DNA of 64,000 nt from Chitinophagales bacterium. GTDB lineage: Bacteria; Bacteroidota; Bacteroidia; Chitinophagales; CAIODY01. Below, one piece after another: positions 17,286 through 25,325 of the stretch (position 1 is the first letter of the stretch; the number at the start of each line of letters is the position of its first letter). The notes beneath the pieces were generated by a model. It saw nothing but the letters and a program-made list of their open reading frames with translations, was not told the DNA's origin and ran no database searches. Made by a program: the position numbers and the translations under genes. The stretch is from NCBI GenBank assembly GCA_947449695.1, contig CANFST010000015.1:1-64000 (forward strand), read 5' to 3'.

Positions 17286-18425
17286 ATGAGTAGAATAAAA
17301 AAGTTTTTTTTAGTGATAATAATTTGCAGTTTGCAATTTGCAGTTTGCAATTTTTCTTTCGCTCAAGATGTGAAAACTGCTGGTGAAATTGATGCAGCCA
17401 ATGCGGCTAAAAATTATCAGCATGGCATTGAGTTGATGAAAAAAGAAAATTACAAAGGTGCTATTGAAGCATTTAATGATGCAGTTGATTTAGATAGCAG
17501 CAAAGCCAATTATCAATTTCAGTTAGCCTTGGCAAACTACTATTCCAAGAATTTTGAAACCACTATCAAAATAACAAAAGGCTTAATGAAAAATTTTCAG
17601 CCTGATGTTCGTTATTACGATTTAATGGGCGAATGTTATACAGAAATGCGGAGCGATAAAAAAGCCCAATCGGTTTTATTAGAAGGGTTAAAATTATTTC
17701 CAACCAGCGGTAGCATTCATAGTCAGCTTGGAAAAATTGAATACGACCACAAAAATTTAAACACGGCAATTCAATATTGGGAACTTGGAATAGCTGCTGA
17801 GCCTACTTTTCCATCGAATTATTATTATGCTGCTCAAGTTTATGGCACAACATCTGAAAGAATGTGGGCAATTATTTATGGTGAAATCTTTGTGAATTTA
17901 GAAACCAATACTGGCAGAACTTATGAGATTTTGTTCAGAATGTATGATTGGTATAAACAATCAGTTATATTAAAGTCGCCAAAAGAAAAATATGCTTTAT
18001 TTACTGATGAACGAATGCATATCAGCGAAGCAGAATTTAGAGATACTATGTTGTTTCATAAAAATTTTGCAATGGCTTATAATAATATTGCACAGCGATG
18101 TACAAATGTTTTTAAGGATAAATTTAATGCTGAAGATTTAATGAAATTCAGGAATAAATTTATAACTCTTTGGTACAGCAGAAATTTCCCAATTGATTTC
18201 CCAAATCCGATTTTCGACTATCAACGTACAGTAATAAGTGCTGACTTTTTTGAGTGTTATAATTACTGGCTGATCAGCAAAGGAGATGTGAAAACATTTA
18301 ATGACTGGATGGAAAAAAATAAAAAAAAATATGACCAGTTTATTAAATGGTTTATGGCACATCCTCTTGAAATCACTTCTAGCAATGTAATAACTCGAAC
18401 TATAACATCTCAAAAATTGCGTTAA
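17286..18425 (+). CDS. Exported tetratricopeptide-repeat protein
   Basis: 379 residues starting 17 nt after the transporter stop, so probably in its operon. The signal peptide (SRIKKFFLVIIICSLQFAVCNFSFAQ) is partly encoded by a tandem heptamer (see repeat at 17323). Residues about 40-210 form TPR helices (NYKGAIEAFNDAVDLDSSKANYQFQLALANYY, and two or three more), a protein-binding scaffold. The C-terminal half is alpha-rich with no known domain. The partner is unknown. Confidence 0.75.
   Translation: MSRIKKFFLVIIICSLQFAVCNFSFAQDVKTAGEIDAANAAKNYQHGIELMKKENYKGAIEAFNDAVDLDSSKANYQFQLALANYYSKNFETTIKITKGLMKNFQPDVRYYDLMGECYTEMRSDKKAQSVLLEGLKLFPTSGSIHSQLGKIEYDHKNLNTAIQYWELGIAAEPTFPSNYYYAAQVYGTTSERMWAIIYGEIFVNLETNTGRTYEILFRMYDWYKQSVILKSPKEKYALFTDERMHISEAEFRDTMLFHKNFAMAYNNIAQRCTNVFKDKFNAEDLMKFRNKFITLWYSRNFPIDFPNPIFDYQRTVISADFFECYNYWLISKGDVKTFNDWMEKNKKKYDQFIKWFMAHPLEITSSNVITRTITSQKLR
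17323..17350 (+). repeat. Four tandem TTTGCAR heptamers inside a signal-peptide coding region
   Basis: TTTGCAG, TTTGCAA, TTTGCAG, TTTGCAA stand head to tail within codons 13-22 of the TPR gene. The unit is 7 nt, so gain or loss of one copy shifts the reading frame. Confidence 0.85.
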
Positions 18426-18497
18426 TTATCCATGTGACCAAAAGCAGTTTTTTTTGATTTGAAAATCTACATCTTTGTTGCTAAAAAAAAGTATTTT

Positions 18498-19346
18498 ATG
18501 AAACTGAAAATATTTTCATTTCTGATAGCCATTTTATTTTTTCAAAATTTGTTTGCATCAAATAATGATTCAATTCAATATAAGCATCGTTGGTTTGCTT
18601 ATTGGGGATATAATCGCGAATATTATTCTTTAAGCAATATTCATCTTAAAGGAAATTTTTACGATTTGACTTTTTATCAAGTAAAAGCAAAAGATAAGCC
18701 TTACCCTTTTAATTTAAAAAATTATGTTGACCCCACTTCTATGTGGGTGCCACAATACAACTATCGCTTAGGCTTTCAATGGAGTGAAAAAATTTCTTTT
18801 TCATTGGGATTAGACCACATGAAATACATTGCTGAACAAGGACAAATTACTAACGTGACAGGTAGCATTTCATCTCAAGCAAATTTGCCTAATCAAACAA
18901 AGTATCCGACTAATTTTAGCAGCACCCCCATGCAGTTTACGGGTGATTTTTTATTTTTAAAACATACCAATGGTTTAAATTTAATTTCATGTGATATTGA
19001 ATATAAAACAAAATTGAGCAGCAAACATTTTATTAAAATTAATTTGAACAGCGGTTTTGGTTTGGCGGCAATTGTCACCAAAACACAAGTTACTTTAGAA
19101 GGCTATGGACAGGATAATAACTTTCATTTATGTGGTTATGGCGCAAGCACTTATCAAGGATTGGAATTTGTATTTGGTAAATATTTTTTCTTACGCCCAC
19201 AATTTCGTTTGGGCTGGTTAAACCTAACAGGTTTTTTGATTAATGGCAAATCCGATACTGGCCGAGGGTATCAAAATTTTTCATTCACCGAAGGTATGCT
19301 GGCAGCCGGAAGTTATTTTCAATTGCACTGCCACAAGAAAAAATAA
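18498..19346 (+). CDS. Exported protein, probably an outer-membrane barrel, unknown function
   Basis: The track starts at 18459. The ATG at 18498 gives a clean signal peptide (MKLKIFSFLIAILFFQNLFA) and 282 residues. The mature part has many alternating strands with aromatic girdle residues (HRWFAYWGYNREYYSL, QYNYRLGFQWSEKISFSLGLDHMKY, FFLRPQFRLGWLNLTGFLING). This suggests an outer-membrane beta-barrel. No named family is recognised. Confidence 0.65.
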   Translation: MKLKIFSFLIAILFFQNLFASNNDSIQYKHRWFAYWGYNREYYSLSNIHLKGNFYDLTFYQVKAKDKPYPFNLKNYVDPTSMWVPQYNYRLGFQWSEKISFSLGLDHMKYIAEQGQITNVTGSISSQANLPNQTKYPTNFSSTPMQFTGDFLFLKHTNGLNLISCDIEYKTKLSSKHFIKINLNSGFGLAAIVTKTQVTLEGYGQDNNFHLCGYGASTYQGLEFVFGKYFFLRPQFRLGWLNLTGFLINGKSDTGRGYQNFSFTEGMLAAGSYFQLHCHKKK

Positions 19347-19356
19347 ACATTCACTT

Positions 19357-20034
19357 TTAAAAAAATATAAACCTCTTTTTAGGTTTCATAATCGTGCATC
19401 TTATGATTCGAACATCTTGCAATGGTCTGTCGCCGGGTGCAGTTTGTACGGCAGCAATTTTATCCAATACATCCATGCCTTGTTCTACTTCACCAAACAC
19501 CGTGTAGTTATTGTCTAAATGCGGTGTGCCGCCAATTGTTTTATACAAATCTTTTTGTTGTTGCGTATATTTCACACCGCTACGTTGCCCCATTTTATTC
19601 AATTCATCGTCGGTAAAAGTTTTGCCGTGTACAATATAAAACTGACAATTGCTGCTGGCTTTTTCAGGATTGCCATCTCTTGCAGCAGCTAACGCACCCT
19701 TTTTGTGAATGTATAGATCAGTTTTAAATTCAGCTGTTATGCGTCCTCCAGGTGCTTCGCCATTGCCTAGCATTTGCCCCGATTTTGCATGTTTCGATTC
19801 GGGATCGCCACCTTGAATCATAAAACTTTTGATAACGCGATGAAATAAAAGACTATCAAAAAAGTGTGCTTTTGTTTTAGCTAAAAAATTATCGCGATGC
19901 AATGGAGTTTCGTTGTAAAGTCTGATTATCATGGTTCCCATGTTGGTTTCCATTTTTATGCGATAAACTTTCTCCTTTTTTGCAAAAGCATTCAAGCTAA
20001 AAAATGTGAGTGCAATGAATAAAATTTTCTTCAT
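19357..20034 (-). CDS. Cyclophilin-type peptidyl-prolyl cis-trans isomerase, exported
   Basis: 225 residues with a signal peptide (MKKILFIALTFFSLNAFA). The cyclophilin core shows METNMGTMIIRLYNETPLHRDNFL, FHRVIKSFMIQGGDP (active-site Arg and Phe), SSNCQFYIVHG and NYTVFGEVEQGMDVLDKIA. It speeds proline isomerisation in proteins folding in the periplasm. An insertion between the last two blocks (TDDELNKMGQRSGVKYTQQQKDLYKTIGG) is common in Bacteroidota members. The gap to the next minus gene upstream is 10 nt. Confidence 0.92.
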   Translation of the reverse strand: MKKILFIALTFFSLNAFAKKEKVYRIKMETNMGTMIIRLYNETPLHRDNFLAKTKAHFFDSLLFHRVIKSFMIQGGDPESKHAKSGQMLGNGEAPGGRITAEFKTDLYIHKKGALAAARDGNPEKASSNCQFYIVHGKTFTDDELNKMGQRSGVKYTQQQKDLYKTIGGTPHLDNNYTVFGEVEQGMDVLDKIAAVQTAPGDRPLQDVRIIRCTIMKPKKRFIFF

Positions 20035-20044
20035 AATGTTTGGT

Positions 20045-20395
20045 TTAATTGAGTTCGTTAAAATAATCTATTTCGATAAAATAGTTGATGATATTTTCTT
20101 TCAGTAAATTTTCTTGTTGCTGCAAATTCAATTCTGGCAATGGTTTTACAGCTTTCCAATGTGGCCAGCCATCTTGGTCGGCAAATTCTAATTCATAATA
20201 ACCTTGTCGGCTCAATAATTTGCAGGTGGCAATATGCATCAGATTTTGTTTGTCTTCTTTCGAAAAATCTTCAGGCATCTTTCCCAATTCTCTTACGCCA
20301 ATCAAAAATAATAAGGCATCAATATCAGGCTTCTTGCCAAATTGATTTTGCAATTGTGCCAGCAATTTTCCCCATTGAAATTCCAATTGATTCAT
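20045..20395 (-). CDS. Small conserved cytoplasmic protein, unknown function
   Basis: 116 residues without signal or membrane segment. Features: DALLFLIGVRELGK, MHIATCKLLSRQGYYELEFADQDGWPHWK, then a helical tail. I recall proteins of this kind in other Bacteroidota genomes but know no assigned function. It probably shares a message with the cyclophilin 10 nt downstream. Its ATG lies 5 nt after a TACATTTG box, so the mRNA may have no leader. Confidence 0.6.
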   Translation of the reverse strand: MNQLEFQWGKLLAQLQNQFGKKPDIDALLFLIGVRELGKMPEDFSKEDKQNLMHIATCKLLSRQGYYELEFADQDGWPHWKAVKPLPELNLQQQENLLKENIINYFIEIDYFNELN

Positions 20396-20400
20396 GATTG

Positions 20401-20408
20401 CAAATGTA
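20401..20408 (-). promoter_or_regulatory. Putative -7 box for the 20045-20395 gene
   Basis: Minus-strand TACATTTG, ending 5 nt before the ATG at 20395. The same octamer occurs on the plus strand at 20432, so the two divergent genes carry identical -7 boxes. Confidence 0.5.
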
Positions 20409-20431
20409 TTAAAATAGAAAATTGAAAGAAC

Positions 20432-20439
20432 TACATTTG
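20432..20439 (+). promoter_or_regulatory. Putative -7 box for the HD-domain gene
   Basis: TACATTTG fits TAnnTTTG and ends 15 nt before the ATG at 20455. No TTG is seen at the usual -33 distance. Confidence 0.5.
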
Positions 20440-20454
20440 TAAAAATTCTGCAAA

Positions 20455-21657
20455 ATGCCTTTTCAGAAAAAAATTATTAATGACCCGGTTTATGGTTTCA
20501 TCAACATTCCAAATGCTTTGGCGTTTGAAATTATTGAGCATCCATTTTTTCAGCGATTAAGAAATATCAAGCAATTGGGCTTGTCGAATTATGTTTACCC
20601 AGGCGCTAATCATACCAGGTTTCATCATGCTTTGGGGGCTATGCATTTAATGATGGAAGCCATAAAAGAATTGCGAAGCAAAGAAATTTCAATTTCAAAA
20701 GAAGAAGAGGAAGCCGCTATAGCAGCCATTTTGCTACATGATATAGGGCATGGTCCATTTTCTCATTGCTTAGAAGGTGTATTATTGCAAAACATTCATC
20801 ACGAAGAGGTGAGTTTGCAAATGATGCAATCGTTGAATGAAAAATTTAATAATCAACTCCATTTAGCAATTGAAATTTTTACAGGAAAATATCCTCGAAA
20901 ATTTTTGCACCAATTGGTGAGCAGCCAACTAGATGTGGATAGATTGGACTATTTAACTCGTGATAGTTTTTTTTCGGGTGTGGCTGAAGGTGTGATTAGT
21001 TATGACAGAATTATTAAAATGCTGAACGTAAAAAATGAAGAATTGGTAGTAGAAGAAAAAGGAATTTACTCTATTGAAAAATTTTTGACTAGTCGAAGAT
21101 TGATGTATTGGCAAGTGTATTTACACAAAACAGTAATTGCTGCAGAGCAACTTTTAGTAAAAATATTTCAACGAGCAAGAGAGCTGCATACTGCTTCGCA
21201 ATTGAGCTTTAAAACTCCATTGTTAGAATTTTTCTTAAGCGAAAAAAACAAAACTGAACCCTGGATTGATGTATTTGCACAATTGAATGATGCCGAAGTT
21301 TTAACCAACGTAAATTATTGGCAACACGAAAAAGATGCTTGCATAGCTAATTTAAGTAGAATGTTGGTGAACAGAAATTTGTATAAAATTCATTTAAGCA
21401 ATGAAAAAATCTCAACAGTTGAAATCGAAAATAAACGAAAAGAATTTTCAAATAAAAACATTGTAGCTCCTGAATTGAGCCACTACTTTGTGTTTGAAGA
21501 TGTGATTTCTAATTATGCGTATCGGTTGGATGTTGGGCAAATAAATATTTTAATGAAGAATGGCGAAGTGGTGGATGTATTAAAACATTTGAATCACCTT
21601 AACATTCCAATTTTTACTGAGGCAATTATAAAACATTACATTTGTTACACAATTTGA
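20455..21657 (+). CDS. HD-domain phosphohydrolase (dGTPase/SAMHD1-like)
   Basis: 400 residues. It opens with NDPVYGFINIPNALAFEIIEHPFFQRLRNIKQLGLSNYVYPGANHTRFHHALGAMHL, then AAILLHDIGHGPFSHCLE. These supply the H...HD...D metal site. SQLDVDRLDYLTRDSFFSGV completes the signature of SAMHD1-like HD proteins. Substrates are likely nucleotides, but this bacterial subgroup is not well defined. In many Bacteroidota it precedes lpxD, as here. Confidence 0.85.
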   Translation: MPFQKKIINDPVYGFINIPNALAFEIIEHPFFQRLRNIKQLGLSNYVYPGANHTRFHHALGAMHLMMEAIKELRSKEISISKEEEEAAIAAILLHDIGHGPFSHCLEGVLLQNIHHEEVSLQMMQSLNEKFNNQLHLAIEIFTGKYPRKFLHQLVSSQLDVDRLDYLTRDSFFSGVAEGVISYDRIIKMLNVKNEELVVEEKGIYSIEKFLTSRRLMYWQVYLHKTVIAAEQLLVKIFQRARELHTASQLSFKTPLLEFFLSEKNKTEPWIDVFAQLNDAEVLTNVNYWQHEKDACIANLSRMLVNRNLYKIHLSNEKISTVEIENKRKEFSNKNIVAPELSHYFVFEDVISNYAYRLDVGQINILMKNGEVVDVLKHLNHLNIPIFTEAIIKHYICYTI

Positions 21658-21666
21658 AAAAACATG

Positions 21667-21748
21667 GAACACGGATGACACAGATTTAAAAGATTATCAC
21701 AGATTTAAAAATCGGCGAAAATCAGTTTAATCCGTTTCATCAGTGTTC
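21667..21748. repeat. Long imperfect palindrome between the HD gene and lpxD
   Basis: The left arm (21667-21696, GAACACGGATGACACAG...) and right arm (21721-21748, ...CCGTTTCATCAGTGTTC) are reverse complements with about six mismatches in 28 bases, around an AT-rich centre containing ATCGGCGAAA. It resembles dispersed intergenic palindromes I recall from Bacteroidota genomes. It could fold in the HD-lpxD message. Confidence 0.6.
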
Positions 21749-21767
21749 TATTCAAACTAAAAATTCA

Positions 21768-22802
21768 ATGACCATATCTGCCAATCAATTAGCTGCTTTG
21801 CTTTCAGGAATCGTTGAAGGGAACGGCGATGTACAAGTAGAAACGATCGCTAAAATTGAAGAAGCGCATCCTAAAGCATTGGCATTTTTGGGTAATCCCA
21901 AGTATGAAGAATTTGCTTATTCAACCCAAGCAGGTATTTTGATGGTGAACAAAACTTTTGTGCCTTCACAAAAAATAAATGCTACACTTTTAAAAGTAGA
22001 AGACCCTTATCAAGCGTTGGCATTTTTGTTAGAAAAATTTGGTAACGCTTCTCAAAATCCATTGACTGGTATTGATGCGAAAGCTTCAGTAAGTGATAAT
22101 GCAGTACTTGGTCAGCATGTATATATTGGTGCTTGTGCAGTAGTTGAAAACAATGTAAAAATTGGTGCCAATACACAAATTCATCCGCAAGTTTATTTAG
22201 GCGAAGGCGTTGAAATTGGCGAAAACACCATAATTTTTTCTGGCGTAAAAATTTACAAAGGCTGCAAAGTGGGCTCTAATTGTATTATTCACAGCGGTGT
22301 GGTAATTGGCAGCGATGGTTTTGGATTTGCTCCGCAAGCCGATGGCACTTATCAAAAAGTAAATCATATTGGTAATGTAGAAATTGAAAATTATGTTGAA
22401 ATAGGCGCAAACACTACCATTGACAGAGGCAGCATTGGTTCAACCATTATTAAAACAGGCGTTAAGCTGGATAACTTAATTCATATTGCCCATAATGTTG
22501 AGATTGGCGAAAACACCGTGATTGCTGCACAAACTGGTGTTGCAGGCAGCACCAAGATTGGAAAAAATTGTATGATTGGCGGACAAGTGGGTATTGTTGG
22601 CCATTTGAAAATCGCAGATGGCACAAAGATTAATGCTAAAAGCGGTGTGTCAAAATCTATTGAGGAACCGAATACGGCTATCAACGGAAGTCCTGCCTTC
22701 AAATACGCATCTTCATTGCGTTCGCAAGCAGTTTATCGCAAATTACCCGATTTAGAACAGCGCATAAAAGAATTGGAAGATTTGCTGAAAGCAAAATCTT
22801 AA
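21768..22802 (+). CDS. lpxD: UDP-3-O-acylglucosamine N-acyltransferase
   Basis: 344 residues. Residues 1-100 form the LpxD-type uridine-binding domain (IEEAHPKALAFLGNPKYEEF). From about 105 on there is a left-handed beta-helix of hexapeptide repeats (IGANTQIHPQVYLGEGVEIGENT). It contains HSGVVIGSDGFGFAP and the catalytic His in DNLIHIAHNVEIGENT. A helical C-terminus trimerises. It adds the second acyl chain in lipid A synthesis. lpxC-fabZ and lpxA, which often follow in this phylum, are absent here. Confidence 0.95.
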   Translation: MTISANQLAALLSGIVEGNGDVQVETIAKIEEAHPKALAFLGNPKYEEFAYSTQAGILMVNKTFVPSQKINATLLKVEDPYQALAFLLEKFGNASQNPLTGIDAKASVSDNAVLGQHVYIGACAVVENNVKIGANTQIHPQVYLGEGVEIGENTIIFSGVKIYKGCKVGSNCIIHSGVVIGSDGFGFAPQADGTYQKVNHIGNVEIENYVEIGANTTIDRGSIGSTIIKTGVKLDNLIHIAHNVEIGENTVIAAQTGVAGSTKIGKNCMIGGQVGIVGHLKIADGTKINAKSGVSKSIEEPNTAINGSPAFKYASSLRSQAVYRKLPDLEQRIKELEDLLKAKS

Positions 22803-23156
22803 TTTGAATTAGATGAGGTTGCTGACAAAAACAACAACAATGACTGAAATTAAAAAAAAGGTATCATTTTTTTTGTTTGAACTACCTATTATCCATACTC
22901 CGTATTTTGGAAATGGATTCTGATTTTGGAATTTTTAATGAAATTTCTATAAATGCTTAACCATTTTATAAAAGCTACTGCTGATAATAATTACAGCCTG
23001 TTTTTGATAAGTTTATAGCTTTTTTTTGCGGCTGCAAAAGTAAAATGTTTTTTGAAAACATAAAAATTGATAAAAACTTGTGGATAAGTTTTTTTAACCA
23101 TTGTTTTGCTGCACGATTTTATTTATATCTAACTAAAAAATAACCTCATGCGTAAT
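22803..23156. other. Non-coding AT-rich stretch after lpxD
   Basis: No convincing gene. I see a 27-codon ATG ORF near 22840 that I do not trust. There is a TACTTTTG box on the minus strand (23034-23041) followed by GCAGCCGC, and a perfect TGTGGATAA (23079-23087), the reverse complement of the DnaA-box consensus TTATCCACA. Two near-copies of TTGATAAGTTT / GTGGATAAGTTT occur. Nothing shows an origin or an RNA gene, but the stretch is the longest unexplained one apart from the repeats. Confidence 0.4.
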
Positions 23157-23212
23157 CGTCCATCGTCCATCGTCCATCGTCCATCGTCCATCGTCCATCG
23201 TCCATCGTCCAT
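23157..23212 (+). repeat. Heptamer microsatellite (CGTCCAT) x 8
   Basis: Eight perfect, uninterrupted copies of a 7-nt unit, 56 bp. They follow an ATG (23148) and 9 nt of unique sequence, and precede the exported-protein gene at 23245. All frames through the unit are open and encode a cycle of RPSSIVH. The frame from the ATG at 23148 ends at a TAG 10 nt after the repeat with eight copies. Confidence 0.95.
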
Positions 23213-23244
23213 TAATTTTTAGGGCTTGCAAGATAAGCCTTGTT

Positions 23245-24276
23245 ATGATGACTATGTTTTTAACCCATGCTTTTATGAATAGTGCCAAAGCCCAAACGGC
23301 TGATAGCGCATTGGTAGTAACCGATAGTTCGGTAACTACCAGTAGCAATGTGGTAGTAACTGATAGCAGTGGCACCACCACTTTATTTGCAGGTGGGCAG
23401 CAAAGCAATTATAGCGGCATGGTGGGTGTAGGTACCAGTACCCCTGCTGTGAAGCTGCATGTGTATGATGATTATAAAGCCAACTTTCGCTTAAGCCAAC
23501 GGGTGAGCCACGATAGCACCCAAGCCACTGCCCGAAGCAGCAACCACCAACATACGGCACAAAGCATGATAAGCCATACGGGCTTAATACAAGGCAATGG
23601 GCAACATTTATTTGGGCAACAAATAATGGGTAATAACGGGCAACCGATTGATAATTTTGATATTTCGATATTGAGCGAACCTTTGGGAGGAACTTATGGA
23701 CGGCAAGGGGATGCAGTGCTTTCAACATTTGGTAACAATTATACAGGCATTTCTACTGTAAATGTTGCAGCATACACCATACCCAACCTTTCTACATTTT
23801 GCCCTCAATCAGCGGATGGAAGTATGCAATTTATGTCCGCCTCATTTGGCTGGCTCACTTATGAATTAGATGGCAGTGGTTGCCCTACACCTACGGCTGA
23901 TGTACAAATGGTGATGGATAATGCTGGCGATTTGCAATTGGTGAATGGTTCATTTACCGTGGGCAATGATATTTTTAAAGTGAACAAACACGATAGAATT
24001 ACTTATGCCCGTGAAATAAAAGTACAAGCTGCGCCTTTCCCTGCTGATTTTGTTTTTGAAAAGGAGTATAAAATGATGGGCTTACACGATTTAGAAAACT
24101 ATGTAAATGCCAACCACCACTTGCCCGAAATACCTTCGGCTGATGAACAAAAGAAAGACGGTGTGAATGTAGCCGATATGCAAAACAAACTACTGCAAAA
24201 AATTGAAGAACTAACTTTGATTGTGATTGAGCAAAACAAACGCATTGACGAGTTGGAAAAACAAGCCAAGCATTAA
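23245..24276 (+). CDS. Exported protein with tail-fibre-like C-terminal chaperone domain
   Basis: 343 residues from ATG 23245. The start MMTMFLTHAFMNSAKA|Q has a hydrophobic core and cleavage site but no positive charge. The same frame upstream reads RACKISLV, so the true signal peptide may begin further left, across the heptamer repeat. The middle is Ser/Thr-rich, with GMVGVGTSTPAVKLHVYDD, as in S74-type tail-spike-like proteins. The end is KVQAAPFPADFVFEKEYKMMGLHDLENYVNANHHLPEIPSA...LLQKIEELTLIVIEQNKRI, a coiled-coil tail common in Bacteroidota surface proteins. There is no evidence of a prophage nearby. Confidence 0.7.
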   Translation: MMTMFLTHAFMNSAKAQTADSALVVTDSSVTTSSNVVVTDSSGTTTLFAGGQQSNYSGMVGVGTSTPAVKLHVYDDYKANFRLSQRVSHDSTQATARSSNHQHTAQSMISHTGLIQGNGQHLFGQQIMGNNGQPIDNFDISILSEPLGGTYGRQGDAVLSTFGNNYTGISTVNVAAYTIPNLSTFCPQSADGSMQFMSASFGWLTYELDGSGCPTPTADVQMVMDNAGDLQLVNGSFTVGNDIFKVNKHDRITYAREIKVQAAPFPADFVFEKEYKMMGLHDLENYVNANHHLPEIPSADEQKKDGVNVADMQNKLLQKIEELTLIVIEQNKRIDELEKQAKH

Positions 24277-24324
24277 ACCAATTGCTGCCTTTTTATTCTT
24301 TAATTTTACTACAAATAGTTTGTT

Positions 24325-25014
24325 ATGAAAAACAATATTCTTTTACTGCTTGCCTTGCTGCTTTTAGCCAGTTGCCAAAAGCAACCCACTGCTAATTTTA
24401 ATACAGATAAAACCTTGTATTATGCTGGCGAAACGGTACATCTAACCGATGCCAGCACCAATGCACACCATTGGTATTGGACTATGCCCGATGGCAGCGA
24501 AAAAACTGGGCAAAATGTAGATTATGTTATTGATACCAACGATTTAGGAGGTAATGAAACTTTTGCTTTAACAGTTACTTCAAAAAATGAAAAGAAATTA
24601 AACACTATTGCAAAACCAATTTTAATTTCTCAAAAAATATTTAATACCGATTATTATGCTTTTGATCAGACACAAAATCACATCATACCTTTAATAAAAT
24701 ATAGCTATTTTGAAAATGGAAATTGGGTTATAGTCGTTGATAGATTGATTATTACATTTTTGGGATTAACAAATAAACCAAGTGCAGGTACTTATCAAGC
24801 TCAGTCACAAGTGACAGTTGCTCCAATATATTACAGTACCAATGCTGATACTTTTGATAATATTGTATTCAGCACGGGGAGTATAACTGTAGCAAATTTT
24901 GCCAATGGCTTGATTCAATTTTCAATACAGAATGTGAATGGCTCACATTACTCGTTCAATTTTGGAGGTACACCTCAATCTGTAAGTTTAAATGGATTAA
25001 TTAATTGTTATTAA
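24325..25014 (+). CDS. PKD-like lipoprotein
   Basis: 229 residues. Lipoprotein signal MKNNILLLLALLLLASC with lipobox LLAS|C. Residues 23-100 form a PKD-type Ig fold (ANFNTDKTLYYAGETVHLTDASTNAHHWYWTMPDGSEKTG). The rest is beta-rich with no recognised family. It follows the tail-fibre-like gene by 48 nt. A surface-lipoprotein role in adhesion or carbohydrate contact is only inferred. Confidence 0.65.
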   Translation: MKNNILLLLALLLLASCQKQPTANFNTDKTLYYAGETVHLTDASTNAHHWYWTMPDGSEKTGQNVDYVIDTNDLGGNETFALTVTSKNEKKLNTIAKPILISQKIFNTDYYAFDQTQNHIIPLIKYSYFENGNWVIVVDRLIITFLGLTNKPSAGTYQAQSQVTVAPIYYSTNADTFDNIVFSTGSITVANFANGLIQFSIQNVNGSHYSFNFGGTPQSVSLNGLINCY

Positions 25015-25025
25015 TACTTAAGTTT

Positions 25026-25325
25026 ATGAAAAAAATCATAATAACATTTTTTCTCATCATAATAACGTTAGCTATTCAAGCACAAGTTTATAATTCGAGC
25101 GCCTATATTTATAATGGGTATACCGATAAGCTATCTTATGAAACTGGTGATATTGTAACCTTTTATTTGTCAGGAAATTTACCACACCCATGGTATATTC
25201 CTTCATCATGGTGTTCTGCGCCTCGGTTCGTGTCCCCACGAACATCAATCATTTCGGTTAGTGGGGACACTAACCGAGGCAGGGGAACTAACCTTATACT
25301 TATTGCAGCAACAGAAAGATATTGA
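25026..25325 (+). pseudogene. Chimeric ORF: 5' end of an exported-protein gene run into a REP palindrome
   Basis: The ATG at 25026 gives MKKIIITFFLIIITLAIQAQ, a signal peptide, then about 42 residues of normal protein (YNGYTDKLSYETGDIVTFYLSG). At codon 63 the frame enters the 71-bp REP-like palindrome (25214-25284) and reads a meaningless sequence to 25325. The 3' part of the original gene is missing. The track start at 25005 overlaps the previous gene and is less likely. I call it a truncated gene. Whether it is translated is unknown. Confidence 0.7.
25214..25284. repeat. REP-like double palindrome, copy 1 (71 bp)
   Basis: Two small hairpins face each other: GTTCGTG-TCCC-CACGAAC and GGTTAGTG-GGGA-CACTAACC. 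Together they form a larger inverted repeat (GCCTCGGTT...AACCGAGGC). The 71 bases are identical to copy 2 at 25856. The layout is that of paired REP elements moved by REP-associated tyrosine transposases (RAYT). No such transposase gene is in this window. Confidence 0.85.

Noticed and set aside
22840-22923. 27-codon ORF MTEIKKKVSFFLF...
   Set aside because: Too short, no homologs recalled and no promoter; likely chance.
22803-23156. Replication origin
   Set aside because: Only one perfect DnaA box and two poor ones, with no dnaA or dnaN nearby and no skew data.
23133-23408. Minus-strand ORF with GRWTMDDGRWTMDD repeats
   Set aside because: Shadow of the CGTCCAT microsatellite and of the start of the 23245 gene.
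23245-24276. Phage tail fibre and thus a prophage
   Set aside because: Only the C-terminal chaperone-like domain is phage-like. It has an export signal and no structural, lysis or integrase genes are around; the domain is common in Bacteroidota surface proteins.
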